Shown here: piece by piece, positions 1 to 12,790 of the stretch
Numbering within the stretch: position 1 is the first letter of the stretch
Layout of the letters: the number at the start of each line of letters is the position of its first letter
Assembly: GCF_030867145.1 (NCBI RefSeq)
Contig: NC_134440.1
Location: 3,472,001-3,536,000, forward strand
Origin: Opisthocomus hoazin
Taxonomy: Eukaryota; Chordata; Aves; Opisthocomiformes; Opisthocomidae
DNA: 64,000 nucleotides
Direction of reading: 5' to 3'
Made by a program: the position numbers and the translations under genes
The notes under the pieces: generated by a model
Databases searched by the model: none
Told to the model about the DNA's origin: nothing
Seen by the model: only the letters and a program-made list of their open reading frames with translations

Positions 1-242
1 TATTGAAGGGTTTATTGGGCTCTTGTGAAATTAAAAAGCACAGTCCTAATATGCACTAGATTGAAAGTAATGCAGCGTGTGTGTTTAAGGATATGCAGTC
101 TTATTAATCCCTAATGTCAGTAAAGCTTTACTTCGCGCCGTGGTGAGACAGAGGCATCACTAGTTGGACAGGCTGCTTTATGGGATCAGAATAATAATAC
201 TTTGAGAAGGGGCTGTTCTGAGTAAGGTGGAAATAGAGACTC

Positions 243-258
243 TTTTTTTTTTTTTTTT
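243..258. repeat. Poly(T) tract, 16 bases
   Basis: An uninterrupted run of 16 T. It could be the A-tail of an old minus-strand retrocopy or simple slippage; no recognisable element body is attached. Confidence 0.9.
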
Positions 259-3200
259 ACTTAGAGCTTTATGGGCTTCAGTCAATGCTTAAATTTACAT
301 GATAGATATTTTAACATCATATTAAAAGATCTCTGTCAAGTGGTACTAGACTGAAAGGTCATTTTAAAAACTTCCTTTAATGCATAGAATATTTTCACAA
401 GTTAAAAGCATATCAGAAAAGTATCATTGTGTAAATATAATAATTTCTCTAAGGTGCCAGAAATCTAAGCGCAACAGTAAATGCAACCCAGCTTTGATTT
501 CAGGAGTACGAGTAATGTAGTATAGAAAAATCATAAAAAAGGGCTATTACTCATTATCAGGGGAATCTCAATGCTTTTATCCTTCAGAAGTTGTGTAATA
601 TTTCTGTTTCAACTGATTTACCTGCAGGTTCAATTGTGGCTATAAAATGTATTCCTGAAGCAAGTCATGCGTAGGTAACTTAAAGCAATGAAGGAAAAGG
701 AGGAGAAGATCTTGACATTTCTTCAGTGATCTTGAATGAAGAAGGTACTTGGATATTAAGGAGATGAGTGACATAAGAAGGTAATAGCAGTATATGAAAG
801 CCAGTAAATGAAACTACCTATAAACTCTGTGATATGAATCAGGTTTTTTTCACTGTCTAAGCTAAGTGGATTCTAAACAGCTAATAAACTGTGAAAAGGT
901 AACTTAATATTAAAGTACTAATTAAAAATACTTTATTCCTGTATAAAATTTGAAATCCTTCCCGTGCAAAATGTATTCAAATCCTTTGTAACTCCCACAC
1001 CTTGAAAACAGCTAAGCGTGTGTTCTTCCTAAACAATGCCACGTTAGCACAGAATCTGGATTCAAGGAACTAATGTAAGGGAAAAATCTTTATGAACAGA
1101 GCTTCTGGCTTTCTGCAGGTTTTTGGTTGCAAAAATACTATGTGAAGTGATCTACTTCTCTTGAACTGGTCACAGAAGTTAAAGATTGCTAGCAAAAAGA
1201 CGTAACTTCTGAAATCCAAGAAAAAAATGTTGGAATTGATGCATATATTCAAGAAGGTATTTGAGAGGATCTGTTACCTATTAAATCTGTCTTTGGTAGG
1301 AGTTCTGGAAGGAGCAGACTTGTTAAAAATATTTGGTTTCTAAATGGGCATCAACATTTCTTTAAACGGGGCTTCTTCAAAACAGATGTTGTTGTATCTG
1401 AGCTTAAAAACAAATTTTGAAGCTCTTGATTGACTACAAAGAGGGTACATGTTTCTTTGTTTTAATTCCTGGCAGTTATCCTAGGCAGATGGAGAAGCAG
1501 TGAGGTTATTTCGGTATAATGTAAAATCCAGTACTTCACAAAGGGTTTTGATGTGTGTTTGAATCTCATGGACTGGTGTTCCTCCCTCTGTTTTAGTGGG
1601 GAAAGTAGAAGAGTGGTGAATTTTCAGGTTATCCCTGGTGTCTCATTTAAGTTTATAAATACTTTGAGTTTTAGCAACATGACTTCTAACGCGGTAACAG
1701 CTTGCTTTCTTCTCAAAAGCATTCGTGCTTTACAGACATGTTTTTAGCTTTTGGGGAAGGTAACATGCACAGGGTTAAATATGAGGTTGTTTTTGTAAAG
1801 AGTAGCCTAAGAGAACAGATCATTTGAAAAACAGTATTTTTTGAGTCCCACCCTGTCTTTTTCTTTGCTTTTTGTTTAAGTGAATAACATACTTGCATTC
1901 TCTACATATAAAGTAAATCCATCCAAGTAAATCCTTCATCCTGCTGTGGGAGAAATCTGTTAATTTGGCACTTGTCTTAAAAATGAAATAATGTAAGCAA
2001 TCCAATAATTAGGTGTGCTTCCCTTTGGGTTTTGCCGGGCGGGGAGTATCTAAACACACATGTAGGAATGTGTGTTTAGCCATATAATGTGGCTACATGA
2101 CTTATATGAGTGGTTCAGATTCCTGTTGGACTAAATATAAACACCTGCATCCAAGATGGTCCTTGTCCTGAAATACGTACCATTTGATTTTCTGGTCTTC
2201 GGCTCTCAAGAATAATCCTCTCTGTTTTTTTTCATGGACATCTCAGTTTCTTTGATGTGAAACACAGAATTTACCAGCTAGGGCTTATCTTTTCATTGCA
2301 AATATTAAAGGTTCAGAAGACAGTAAGTGCAGGGACTTTCATTCTGTAGTACCAGCTATAGGTAGGACTAGTAAGATTAACAGTTGCTTTTGCTTTATTT
2401 CTTGCTGGAAAAAAACCCAAACATCTAGGATTGTGGGAAACCGAATGTATTAGGTGTCGTAGTTGTTTTGCCATCATGGAAGCCCTGTGATTCTGATGTC
2501 TGGGATGAGTGCAGAGCAAGAAGTGATTGGGTGCCTGAACCAGACTGGTGTCAGGATGGAGAAGCTTACTTGAAGTGGAAAGAATGTTTTCTTTGCAGAA
2601 TGCTGTGGATTTGAGGAGGAATCAAGCCAGTACTGAACGCAGGTCATGAATGGTTACAGTGTAGCTTTGTAATGCCTTCCCAGAAGTCATGAGTTCCTTG
2701 GAAATGTACCCAGGCCACTGGTGGAATTTCATCAAACAGCATATGAAAAGATCAAGAAGACAGTGGGGTCCCAGATTTTAACAGTACTCCTGAGAGTGAA
2801 CACTTCAGTTGATTATACAACCTGCTTCCTAAACACAGTGGGCTTAAAATACAGTGGATTTGCCCCTACTTGCTTGAGACAAGGTTTCCCACTATCAGAC
2901 TGGTGTTAAGGAGTGTTTCGTGGAGTTCCTTTGCTAAGGGTTATTTGGTTTCCCTTTCTCAGTACGGTTTCACAGCCTGCTCCTAAGCCGCTAAGCCAGG
3001 GCAGAAGTGGAGCAATTCTCTCACCCCAACTTGGTGGGGCTGGTTGCTGAGACTTCCTCAGAAAGGACGATTTAAGACCCACTGACCTGCCTTGGGAGCA
3101 GCAGCACCCTGATGGCAACACCTCGGGACCTTCTCTGGACCTGATCCAATCTGTCTTCTGCCAGGCTTTCAACAGCACTTCCAAATTAACTGCCCAGCTA

Positions 3201-4735
3201 GCCTTCACTTTTGGCTTTTCCAGGCACCATGTGAGGAGGCAGAGCTCCCACTGTGAAAGGCAGCCAGTGTGTCGGCGAGTAAATAAATGGAAAGGTTTTG
3301 GAAGTGCTGTGTAAAGACAGAGAGATAAGGAGTCCTTCCATGCTGTTCCTTCCAGTGTGACGCAGACCAGCAGTTATCAAGTGGTGCCATTGCAGAAGCT
3401 GCTACAGGTGCTGTAATGAAAGTGGAGTCTGCTTGAATTCTTGGACCCTGAGCAAGGGCCATGGCAACACTACGAACCCATCATGGAGTCTGGAAACTGT
3501 GGACTGGGGCTGTTTTTACTAAGAAGGTAGTTACTGGGCTTGATTTATGATCAAACAGAAGTTTTCAGACAGCTTCTTAGTTCTGGTCCAGATATCCATG
3601 AGCCTTATGTCATATGGAGGAAACCCAGGACACAGAAATTTTTTTTAAGTTGTTGTTAGCAAAATGTTATTAAGAGAATGAAATGTTGTTGAACCACATC
3701 CTGCAGCTTTTATTTCAGCTGTAGTATGAAGACAGGGCAAAGGTGCTGTGGGAAGCTTTCCGGCAAGTGAGTGGCCGTCCAATCTCAGACAAGATACTAA
3801 CTTGTTAGGCCACCTTCCTGGCAGCAGATTAGTATATGACTCTGCTGGAAGAGATGATTGCAAAAAGGTTATGAAGAAGGTCTGGAGAGCAATAATTCTA
3901 AATAGCGCTTTAGTAATGATGTCATTTAAACAAAAAGTAATGTTAAACATTGGGCAATGAACTCCTTTGGATCAAGAGCAACACAGGGCCACTAGCCAAA
4001 ATGCAGAAGAACTTCTACAGCAGGAGAAGTTGCATAGAGTAATAAAGAGCTTGTGGAAAGTCCAAAGCATGCAAGCTCATGATGGAAAAGGCATATTAGA
4101 ATAATCCTGAGGAGTGGCAGGATAAATAACCCAGTATTTTCGATGAGCGTGAGGGCTTACTAGGAAATGGAGGGGAGGAAGGTATTATAACTCTAGTCAA
4201 ATAGTGTATTCACTCATCATCAGTCCGTGTGTCTTGAAGTCAGAAGCCAAATCTTGGGCTCGCTGGAGCACTGGAACAGCCTGAATGATTGCGGTGATCC
4301 CAGACTGATCTTGAACTGTTCTCTTGCGGCTCAAAACAAATCCAGTTATAACCTGCATCCACCTCCTCTGCTGAGGAAGCAGAAAGACTGAAACAAAACA
4401 AGGGATGTTATTCTTGTGGACTTGACAACTTGATGAACATCAGGAAACATCAAAAATATCGTTTAAAAACTGTGGTGTTACAGGTTTTTTCTGTGTAGGA
4501 TGACCCTTTATGGTGCTGCAAGTGGTCTGGGTTGATGGATCACTCTCCAGCAAGGGTACAGAGATTAGCCCTTTACTAGCAAGTACATATAGTTTAAAAC
4601 AAATTCCCAGTGAATTCTGCTATGAATAGCTGAAGGCCTGGTCAGCTTTGTAGGAGGCTTCACATGCCTTGCTGCTTTTTTGCTTTTTATAGCTTCTGTT
4701 CCATATTCCGCTAGAGGCCACCACAAACCTCATCT

Positions 4736-4772
4736 AAAAAAAAAAAAAAAAAGAAAAGGAAAAAAAAATAAA
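4736..4772. repeat. A-rich simple repeat
   Basis: A run of 17 A followed by A-rich sequence with scattered G. No attached retroelement body is recognised. Confidence 0.85.
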
Positions 4773-7700
4773 AGGAGAGGGCACCTGCAGTACTAAATGG
4801 CAAAAGCTCCTGTTTTATAGGGAGATTTAGAAGTGGAACTTGGATGTCCCTAGAAGCAACTTCTCTTCCCGCTGTGTTAGGAGTAAGTCCCAGATGTGAC
4901 TTGAAGCCAGCAAATGATCTCAGGCTGTGAGATCAGATTTTGCTGAGTATACAGGGTTAGACATGTTCATTACTCTTTCCAGAAGATCTCCTATCCAAAC
5001 CATGCATTGATATTTGATTTCCTTGGGAAACACTGGTCTTTGCGGTAGCCTTTACCAGGTTTGTGTATAGAGGCTCAAAGTTTCAACATTGGCTCCTGCC
5101 TTGCCAGTAGAAATTTGCTTTTGTCATTGCCCCCCTGAGGCGTGGGGTTCCTGGAATTGTGTGCGCTTTCCTGGAAGAAGTGTTGAAGGGTGTAATGGCT
5201 TGTGCAGAAAGGATTCAAAGACTGAAAAGATGTCAAGGAGAGACAAGGCAGCTGGAGTTTAGGGAGAGCTCTCAGATTCCACTCTCATGATAGGTATTTC
5301 TCTGGCTGTCATTGTCTCAGGAACTCAATGTCGCTTACACCCAAAGTATTTTGGCTGGAATAAAGGTTAATGGAAGAAACTGACTGCTGTGCTAGCCAAG
5401 AGCAATTGGCCTTTATTGAAGGAAGCATTGCAAAAATACAGAGGATCAAACTTCCAGTTTCCATGTGGAATTAAAAATAGAGTAATTCTGTGACTGTTGC
5501 AATTAGGCTAAATAGGTGTCCTTGCAACGTTTGGATGGGAAGAGCAATTTAGATGAAGCACGGACTTACCTGGAATTTTTACACAGACCATGATACTGAA
5601 AAATATTGTGAAAAAGATTAGATTTGCTTTTGTGGCTGTTTTTCAGCTTTGGGTGGGGTCAGGAGAAGGAATTGCCAGAAATCTCCAGAGCCAGTTCATT
5701 CCTGTGAGATTTCTGGTTTGATATTTTCTTGAAAACTCAGGAGGTTTGGACTAGTCTCCAGACTCCATCTTTCTGGAGGGCTTCCCACCACTTGTGAGCC
5801 TCTGTACACGCCATTTTTCCATTTCTCTAGGGGTGAAAAAAAAACCAACCCGTAGTCTGGATGATGTTGAATTTTCCTCTGAGCTTATAAATGATGTACA
5901 AAGAAGCACAATTTTTGGAGAAAGCCAGTAATCTGTAATGTCTCAAAGCTTATGAAAATAAAATGCGCATGTGAAAAGAGATGTATGATAAGATGAACTG
6001 ACAGTGTGTGCGCCAGGAAAAGCACGCGTTTGGGAGCCTGTGGCTTCTTTGTTTCGACAGTCTGTGAAGTTGGTGAAACAAGCTGTTTGAGAAATGGAAC
6101 TGTTTACTTTGAGGCGAATAGGCCTCTTGAATGGATTCTTTTGCCTTGCACCTGTTAATAACTTTCTAGTAGTCTGGGCCAGGTAGCACAGATGTTCCCT
6201 TCAGCTTTGCGAAAGCTGCAACTCAAGTAACATTTTTGAGTCGTACCTGTGTGCTTTCAGGCCTGAGTGGGGAGATACTTCTGCATGAGAATAGCTGAGT
6301 ATTTAACATCGTTATCTAACCAGATGTGAATGAGGGCTCAGCTGCCTGGCTCTGTGCTATTATTTCTGTTTGAAAATTCGTCTTCGTATTGTATGAGATC
6401 TCTCTTTTGAGAGAGACAACGTGCTCCTGCTTCTGAGGATGATAGCTGTCCTTCCCCACCCCCAGAGCGTGGGCCTTGTGAACATCTTTGTCTATTCATT
6501 CCTATGACAGCCGTAATTACCTTTGACAGAAAGCCTATGGAACGCCTCAGGCAAACACTGGAAGGAGGACAACAGCCTGGAGGGTGTACTGCCTTGTGAT
6601 AAAATGGGGTCTGTCTAGAAGATACCGGGTTTGTCGTTCTCTGCTCATCCTTGAGGATCTGGCATCCTTTTGTGGTCAAGATTTTGGGAACAATTAATGA
6701 AGGCATAAAAGACAGTTTCCAGGAAGAAGATTCATGCTTATTTGCTTGAAATCTAACAAAAGTTATTAATCGGTTGAAGTGAGGCATAAGCAAAAAAGAT
6801 TGAGACAATGTTCTGCTGAGCCACCATCATAAGAGAAAGAATTATTTTTGTGGAATACTAGGGCTCTGCTATAATAATAAACTCATTTTTGTTTTTCATA
6901 TTCAAGATTCTCATTTTACATATGGCTAATAAGACTGCTTCAGAGAACAGCCTTGACAGTCTGCTGGTGCTTCCTATATCCCTCTGTTCTTTCTGCTCTT
7001 CATGAATCTCCCAGTCATCCTCATTCCACGACAATCGATGAAAGCACCCACACTTGAAGAATTTTCATTGTAATTCATAAAGACTTTTTTCCACATCTCC
7101 CTTTTGTAAGAAAAAATCATAGTTAAGTGTTAAACTACTTGTATTAAAACTGAACTTAAGTTTGTAGCTTCTTCCTGAGACGAGACAAAGAGCACTGCAT
7201 TTAGTGATCAACTTCTGTTCCCCCTTTTTTGTCCCATCCAATATTTTGAGGAGTTGAGTTTGAAGAAAGCATGGTCAGGCTTTTGACCTCATGCTTTCAG
7301 CATCCCCATAGCCAGTGAAGGTGTGAGGGGGGATTAATACAGCGTGATCTATCCTTTCTTCCTCTTCGTACAAGTTAACTCTGACTTTCAGCAGTGAAAA
7401 GGTTTATATCTCCTGCTTACAGCTGACTGCAAATGAAATTTTAACAGAGTACCTCAACAGTGGTCTTTTGATGACTGGTGTCCTGAAAAGACCTGATTGC
7501 TTGGTACTGGTTTTGCTTATTTCCAGCTGTTAAATTACACCAGATATCTTCCTTATGGTTTTTGGTGGGGGTTTTGTTTGTTTTGGTATTTTTTAAAGTG
7601 TAAGCAGTAGAGCTAATTGCTATGGAGAGGTTGTGTGAAAAAGAGCAAAGGGGAAGAAAAAAAATGGCCCCTGTTGCAGTCAGCAAGAGAGGAAATGTCA

Positions 7701-10700
7701 AGAGAACCATCGTTAATCTTGAATCAACACTTAACAAAAAGCTACAGCTTTTTGCTGCATGTATCCAGCAGACCTGAACAGGTTTGCTTAATATAACTTT
7801 TGGCATGGAAATTTTCTTGCTGTTCCCTTCAGATGTCCACAGAAAGGACAGCTTTGTGGTCTGTCTGAACATGCTTATTAGAACTACTGGTCCAGCTTGT
7901 TGGGAAAGGTAACTTACCACTTCATACTTCTGAGGCAGAATAAACTGTGAAGTTCACATTTTCTCTGTGGGTCTTTGGGATGTGACCATAGAAAGCAGAG
8001 TTCTGTCTCCCGTGAATGGATGCTAACCATTCCTTCGCTCTCTCTATAAAAAGAAAGGTTTCCTCTGGAGTCTCAAGCCAAATGTTTCCCTTTTTTTCTG
8101 CTGTTCTGCACTCTTGTTATGTGTTTGGCTGTGCTCTCTGTCCCAAAGGTGTCTGTGTTCTGGTGGTATTAGGTATGAATAGATTGTCAAGCTCCTTGGG
8201 ATCTTCCTTGCTGAAAGGCATGATGGAAACTTGATCTTTTTTTGAAGCTGCGTGTCAAAAGGCTAAAGGCATGTGCCAACTTGTGGGTAGAAGGCAGTAA
8301 TTTGAGGACAGCAAATACTCATCTAAGTAATACTTGTATGTATTATACAGAAATAGTATTATTCATACACAATGTGTGCATTTATGTATGGCTACTGAAC
8401 TAATAAAGTGCAGACAGTTCCAGCAATGTATCAGAGTAGATTTCCAGGGTTCCTCAGGTTTGATATTCTGCCTATGAAGGGGACAATGCCAGATGTTTCT
8501 TCTAAGTTAGTAAGTCTTGGTACATGATCCAAACCAAGTCAATGCTCCCCAAGAGAGGTCCCCTAGACTATTAAAAAGTGTACGTGCTGTCTGCCCACCT
8601 ACATGTGTGATCTCAGAGCACTGAGCACTTCCAGTCCCTTCTGTAATGAGACAATTCCTGTTTACACTCTTGCTGAAGACCCCTGAATTACACAATAAGA
8701 AGGTTTGATCACAGAGATGAATTATATACATCATTTAGGGGAAAAGAAAGCCCAGTCTGCTTAGAAAAGCTTTTGTTTTTAACGTTTGCTATCCCTAAGA
8801 GTTTTGGGAAGTGACTTAGTGCATGCTGAGCAACGAGTGAAAGCTATCAGTAAAACTGTGTTATTGTCATTATGACTCTGGGAGGTGTCTTTTAGTAGCA
8901 AACACCAAAAAGGGAGACCACAGCCAAAGCAGTTTTACTGAAGAAAACTGCATACTCTAAGCATTAATGATACTCCCAACAATAATTCCCAGCAAGACCT
9001 GATGGCTTAACCATCACATCAGTTTGTATCTCTCTTGGTCAAAACAGCCTTCAGTGTTCTCCTTTTTTTTCCAGTACAATTCAGTTAATTATTCCCAGTT
9101 CCCTCAGTGAGTCTGAGCTCCCGCTGGCTCCTGGAGCAATAGTAGCTCATTGTTGCAAATGAGCTTAATCCAGTGTTAGCAGTCTTTATTGTCCATGATA
9201 GAAAATGGCATGAATAGTAAAGGAAAAAATGTGAGATGTTTCCTGTAAGGTTTTAACAGCCCTCCTGGGTGTATGATTACAACACATGCTGGGGAATAGT
9301 TTTGAGTAGGGTGGCAGTGGGGAGAAGGAGCTCTGGCAGCATTTTACGCCCCTGTCTGTAAGCCTTGTTACAGCGAGCTGCTTGAGAGGGAGGGAAGGAT
9401 GGGAGACAGCTCTTCTTGATCTGAACATGCCACTGCTTTTCAGTCCCTTGGGCTTCTGGTTTGTCACAGTTTGTCTTTGGCAGGCTTAAACGAGAGGTAA
9501 AGCAAAACTGAATGAGGGCCGATATGAAATTTGTGGGCCCTTTGATTGGCCTCCTGCCCTCAGTTTTGTAAAGAAAATTTAATTCCAGGTGTCTTAGTTC
9601 TCTTCAGACAGGCTTATGTTGACACAATGCCTCAGGCATTTTGGAAGGAGTGGGATTATCTGTGTGGGACCCAGGAGCACGGAACATTTGACAGTGCTGC
9701 GGCCTTTCTAGAGACAAATTCCATTATCAAAACTCAGCAAGACGCTGGGAAGTTCTGGACCATATTTTAAATGAAGGACAACGTTCAAGGTGATCTTGTA
9801 GCCTTGTCTCTGCACAGACCTTGGACTTATATTGTGGCTTTGTCACCAGTCCTGTCACTGGCCTCATCTCGTGCTGTTTCTGAGTAGACTCCCTGGATGG
9901 ATCTACTGGTAACCAAGTAATCTAGTAACCGAGACTACCTGAACAGTCTAGGTTAGCCTCATTCATGCTTTCTGCTGCTCTCTGAGTATTGGAAGTTCAG
10001 TACCACATCTGCCATGAAACTGAACTGTGGTGTTCTTACTGTGCACTTAGACACGTTTTGTTTGTTGCAGGGTTATAGTTGTTTGATATTTTCTTCTCTT
10101 GTAAAAATACAGCTTTTCTTGCTGACGCTCCTCAGAGTTCCCGCATCATCGTGTGTCGTTCTCTCGGCCAATGTGGGTAGAATAGGACACTTCCAGGAAG
10201 ATCAGCCACCTACAGTGGTGGTAAGGCTGCCCAGACATTATGTAGTATCACTTAGTTTAGATGAATGTGCATGTGCATTTTTTTTTTTCAGTATCTTTCC
10301 CTGCCAATGTTTGTGAATGAAGATTCCCCTTGTTCAGAGAAGAAAGACGGTTTAGTTATTACAGTGCTGGCATGAGCTTTGGGCTTCCAGGTTCAATTTA
10401 CTCACATGGTATGACCTAGCACAAGCTGCTGAGCTTCTGAGTGATTCCATTCCATATCTGTAGAGCAGGATTCTTCCTTCCTCAGTAACGTGGCAATAAA
10501 AAATCAGGCCATTTATCTCTCTCCTCGTTGCTACAGATTGGTTATCTTGTTGGGAGTCTCATTAGAGAGGTCAAGAAACAAAAAACCTTGTGGGACAGAA
10601 GCTGCTTCCGACTCTTACTAGTAGCTTCCTAGGTCAGATCTGGAGGTGCAGGGAATCTGTCCTGATGACACACTTAGAAATTTTCAGACTGGCACCTTTC

Positions 10701-10731
10701 TTTTCCCTCTACCTCAGCATTCACTCAAGTT

Positions 10732-10760
10732 AAAAAAAAAAAAAAAAGAAAGAAAGAAAA
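10732..10760. repeat. Poly(A)/(GAAA)n simple repeat
   Basis: Fifteen A residues run into GAAA units and then an A5 stretch. Confidence 0.85.
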
Positions 10761-12669
10761 AGGAGGTGGTAAAGGCATCAATTTCTTGATAGGTGTTTGA
10801 AAGCTTACAAATGTCTCCTACTTATTAAATGTGCATTTGTTGTGTTGGCTATTCAACAGCACAATTATTGGAAAAACCCCTACTCAGGTCGTACTGATTC
10901 TGGTTACTATTTTTGGTTGGGGGTTAGGAGCTGAGGATAAAACAAAGAGTTTGAATGTGTTCTCAGCTCGTCAGTCTCTTTTTTGTGGTATTCCTCCCTC
11001 AGACATCGGAAGGCATCTCTGCACCTTTTTTCAGAAACCACTTTGCAGCTATTTTTAGACACCAACGTTATGGTGTTTGTGTTCTGTTGCATTCAAAACT
11101 CTGAGAAAACGTTCAGGGTAAAAACTGATGTTCCCTTGAAAGTCAGCCTTTCATATGCAGAAAGGCTAAAAGTCATCAAATTTCTAACAGTGTTGAATCA
11201 GAAATTGGGAGGTTGACCCTTCTGGTCTCACTTCAAGGAGGGCCCCAGTTTCTGTGTGTCAGGCAATAGCTTCCTCCCAGGAGACGTCCCTGTCACAACG
11301 TGGCGGTTGCTGTGATACTGTGGTTGTGGCCCAGCCTTATGTCATTCCTCCTATTGCCACAGCGAGTTGCTCTGTGAGTGTTTTTTAGTTCATGTAAATG
11401 TCTTCACTGACATGAGTCAAATTCCATTAGTAGGGTAGAAAACAACAAGAAGAATGAATGATAAACTTAGCATAGTGCACAATGGAGCTGTGTCCATTTA
11501 TTACATTTCACAGGCTTGATTCTCTGTCACTGCAGTTTGCCATTGATTAAATGAAAAAAACATTTAAAGTACTTATAAAAGGTCTTCAGTGACCTTCAGT
11601 GCCTTGCTTTCATGAGGAATTGAAAGTTAGAGACAGAAACCAGACTGCGGCAAGCTGTAACTCTTCAAACGTGCAACAAACCATGGCCTTTAACAGATTA
11701 TTCCATCTTGTAATGAATGGGGCATACAGGGAGGGGAGGGAGATGTTCTTAGGTATCGACTGACGGATTTTGTGTGTAATATTTGCATCACTTCAGGTGT
11801 TTATGTCAAAAAATGAATCTGTCCTCCATAAAGCATTGGTGCTATTCTTTACATCATTTAGTTAATACTTAAACTGTTACCTCAGGACTGCAAATAGGTC
11901 CAAGTACAGATCATTTAGGAATCCTGTTTGTTGAGATTGTGTTTTAGCAACGGATGAAATAAGTATTTGTACATAATCAAGCTGTAAAATCATGTTTTGC
12001 AAACTTTCGAAAGTAGGTTCTTGTTTTGTCTGGAAGCACATGGTAGAAAGGTAGGACACGACTGAATATTCTGCAGGCAGCTGGGCCTCAAACTTCAGTG
12101 TCCAGTCCTTTTTGCAATGTGTATCTTTGGAATTTGTAAATGTTAGACAGTGGCATTCAAAATAAGTCCAAGCTGAAAAAACCTCTGCTGTGAAATTCTG
12201 ATGTAGCGGGCTTCTTACTGGTGTACTCAGGAGTGAAACAGAAATGAGTATTGCATAAATGTGTCGGGTTGGTTCAACATTGGTTTTAATCTAGCAGTTC
12301 ACCACAACAGATAATGTATCTTCTGAGTCGCAGAGAGTTTATATACTGCGACAATTAACAAAAATCATGACTGATTGGGGTTTAGTTCAGACTTCAAGAC
12401 TTATGTTTCTCTTAGAACTGGCTACCTGTTGACAGTCTGCAATGACTATGAAAATTTTTCATCTCCACCTTTCTATATTGGTTGTACAAAAGTTGGAAGC
12501 CACACACATTACCAGACTCTTTTATGAAAGTATAGGACTGAAATGCAGGTTTTCAGATACATAGTGCTACTTCAGAGAAGGGACTGATCTGCTCTCTGAG
12601 TCCATGGTGAATAAGAAAGGAAGCGATGGACTTAAATAGCACCCCTCGGAAACATGTCCTAACACTGGG

Positions 12670-12790
12670 GATGTAAAGCATTGGCAGGCTGCCTGGGGTG
12701 CTTGCGGAGTCTCCATCGCTGGAAGCATTTAAGAACAGGGTAGAGAAGCCTTTGTGAAGAGTGCCATAGGTACTATTGATCCTGTATTGG
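12670..12790 (+). mobile_element. Decayed CR1 LINE 3'-region fragment
   Basis: The string around 12681-12760 contains diverged versions of the CR1 3' coding region: an 'aggctgcc...gg' block, then 'ggagtctccatcgctggaag', then 'aagaacagggtaga'. These correspond to the conserved tail of the CR1 reverse-transcriptase ORF ([19 protein letters not shown] in the intact copy at 56.7 kb). It is plus-oriented, has lost its frame, and no terminal octamer repeats are visible. Boundaries are approximate. Confidence 0.6.

Noticed and set aside
4700..4735. Possible CTCF site (ccgctagaggccacc)
   Set aside because: It lacks the GGGC/TGGC core at the required positions.
6338..6808. 156-codon minus-strand open frame
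   Set aside because: No similarity to any family I recognise; consistent with chance in intergenic DNA.
7441..7920. 159-codon minus-strand open frame upstream of COMP
   Set aside because: No recognisable domain and low-complexity composition; it contains a TTTTGGTTT-type stretch and no splice partners.
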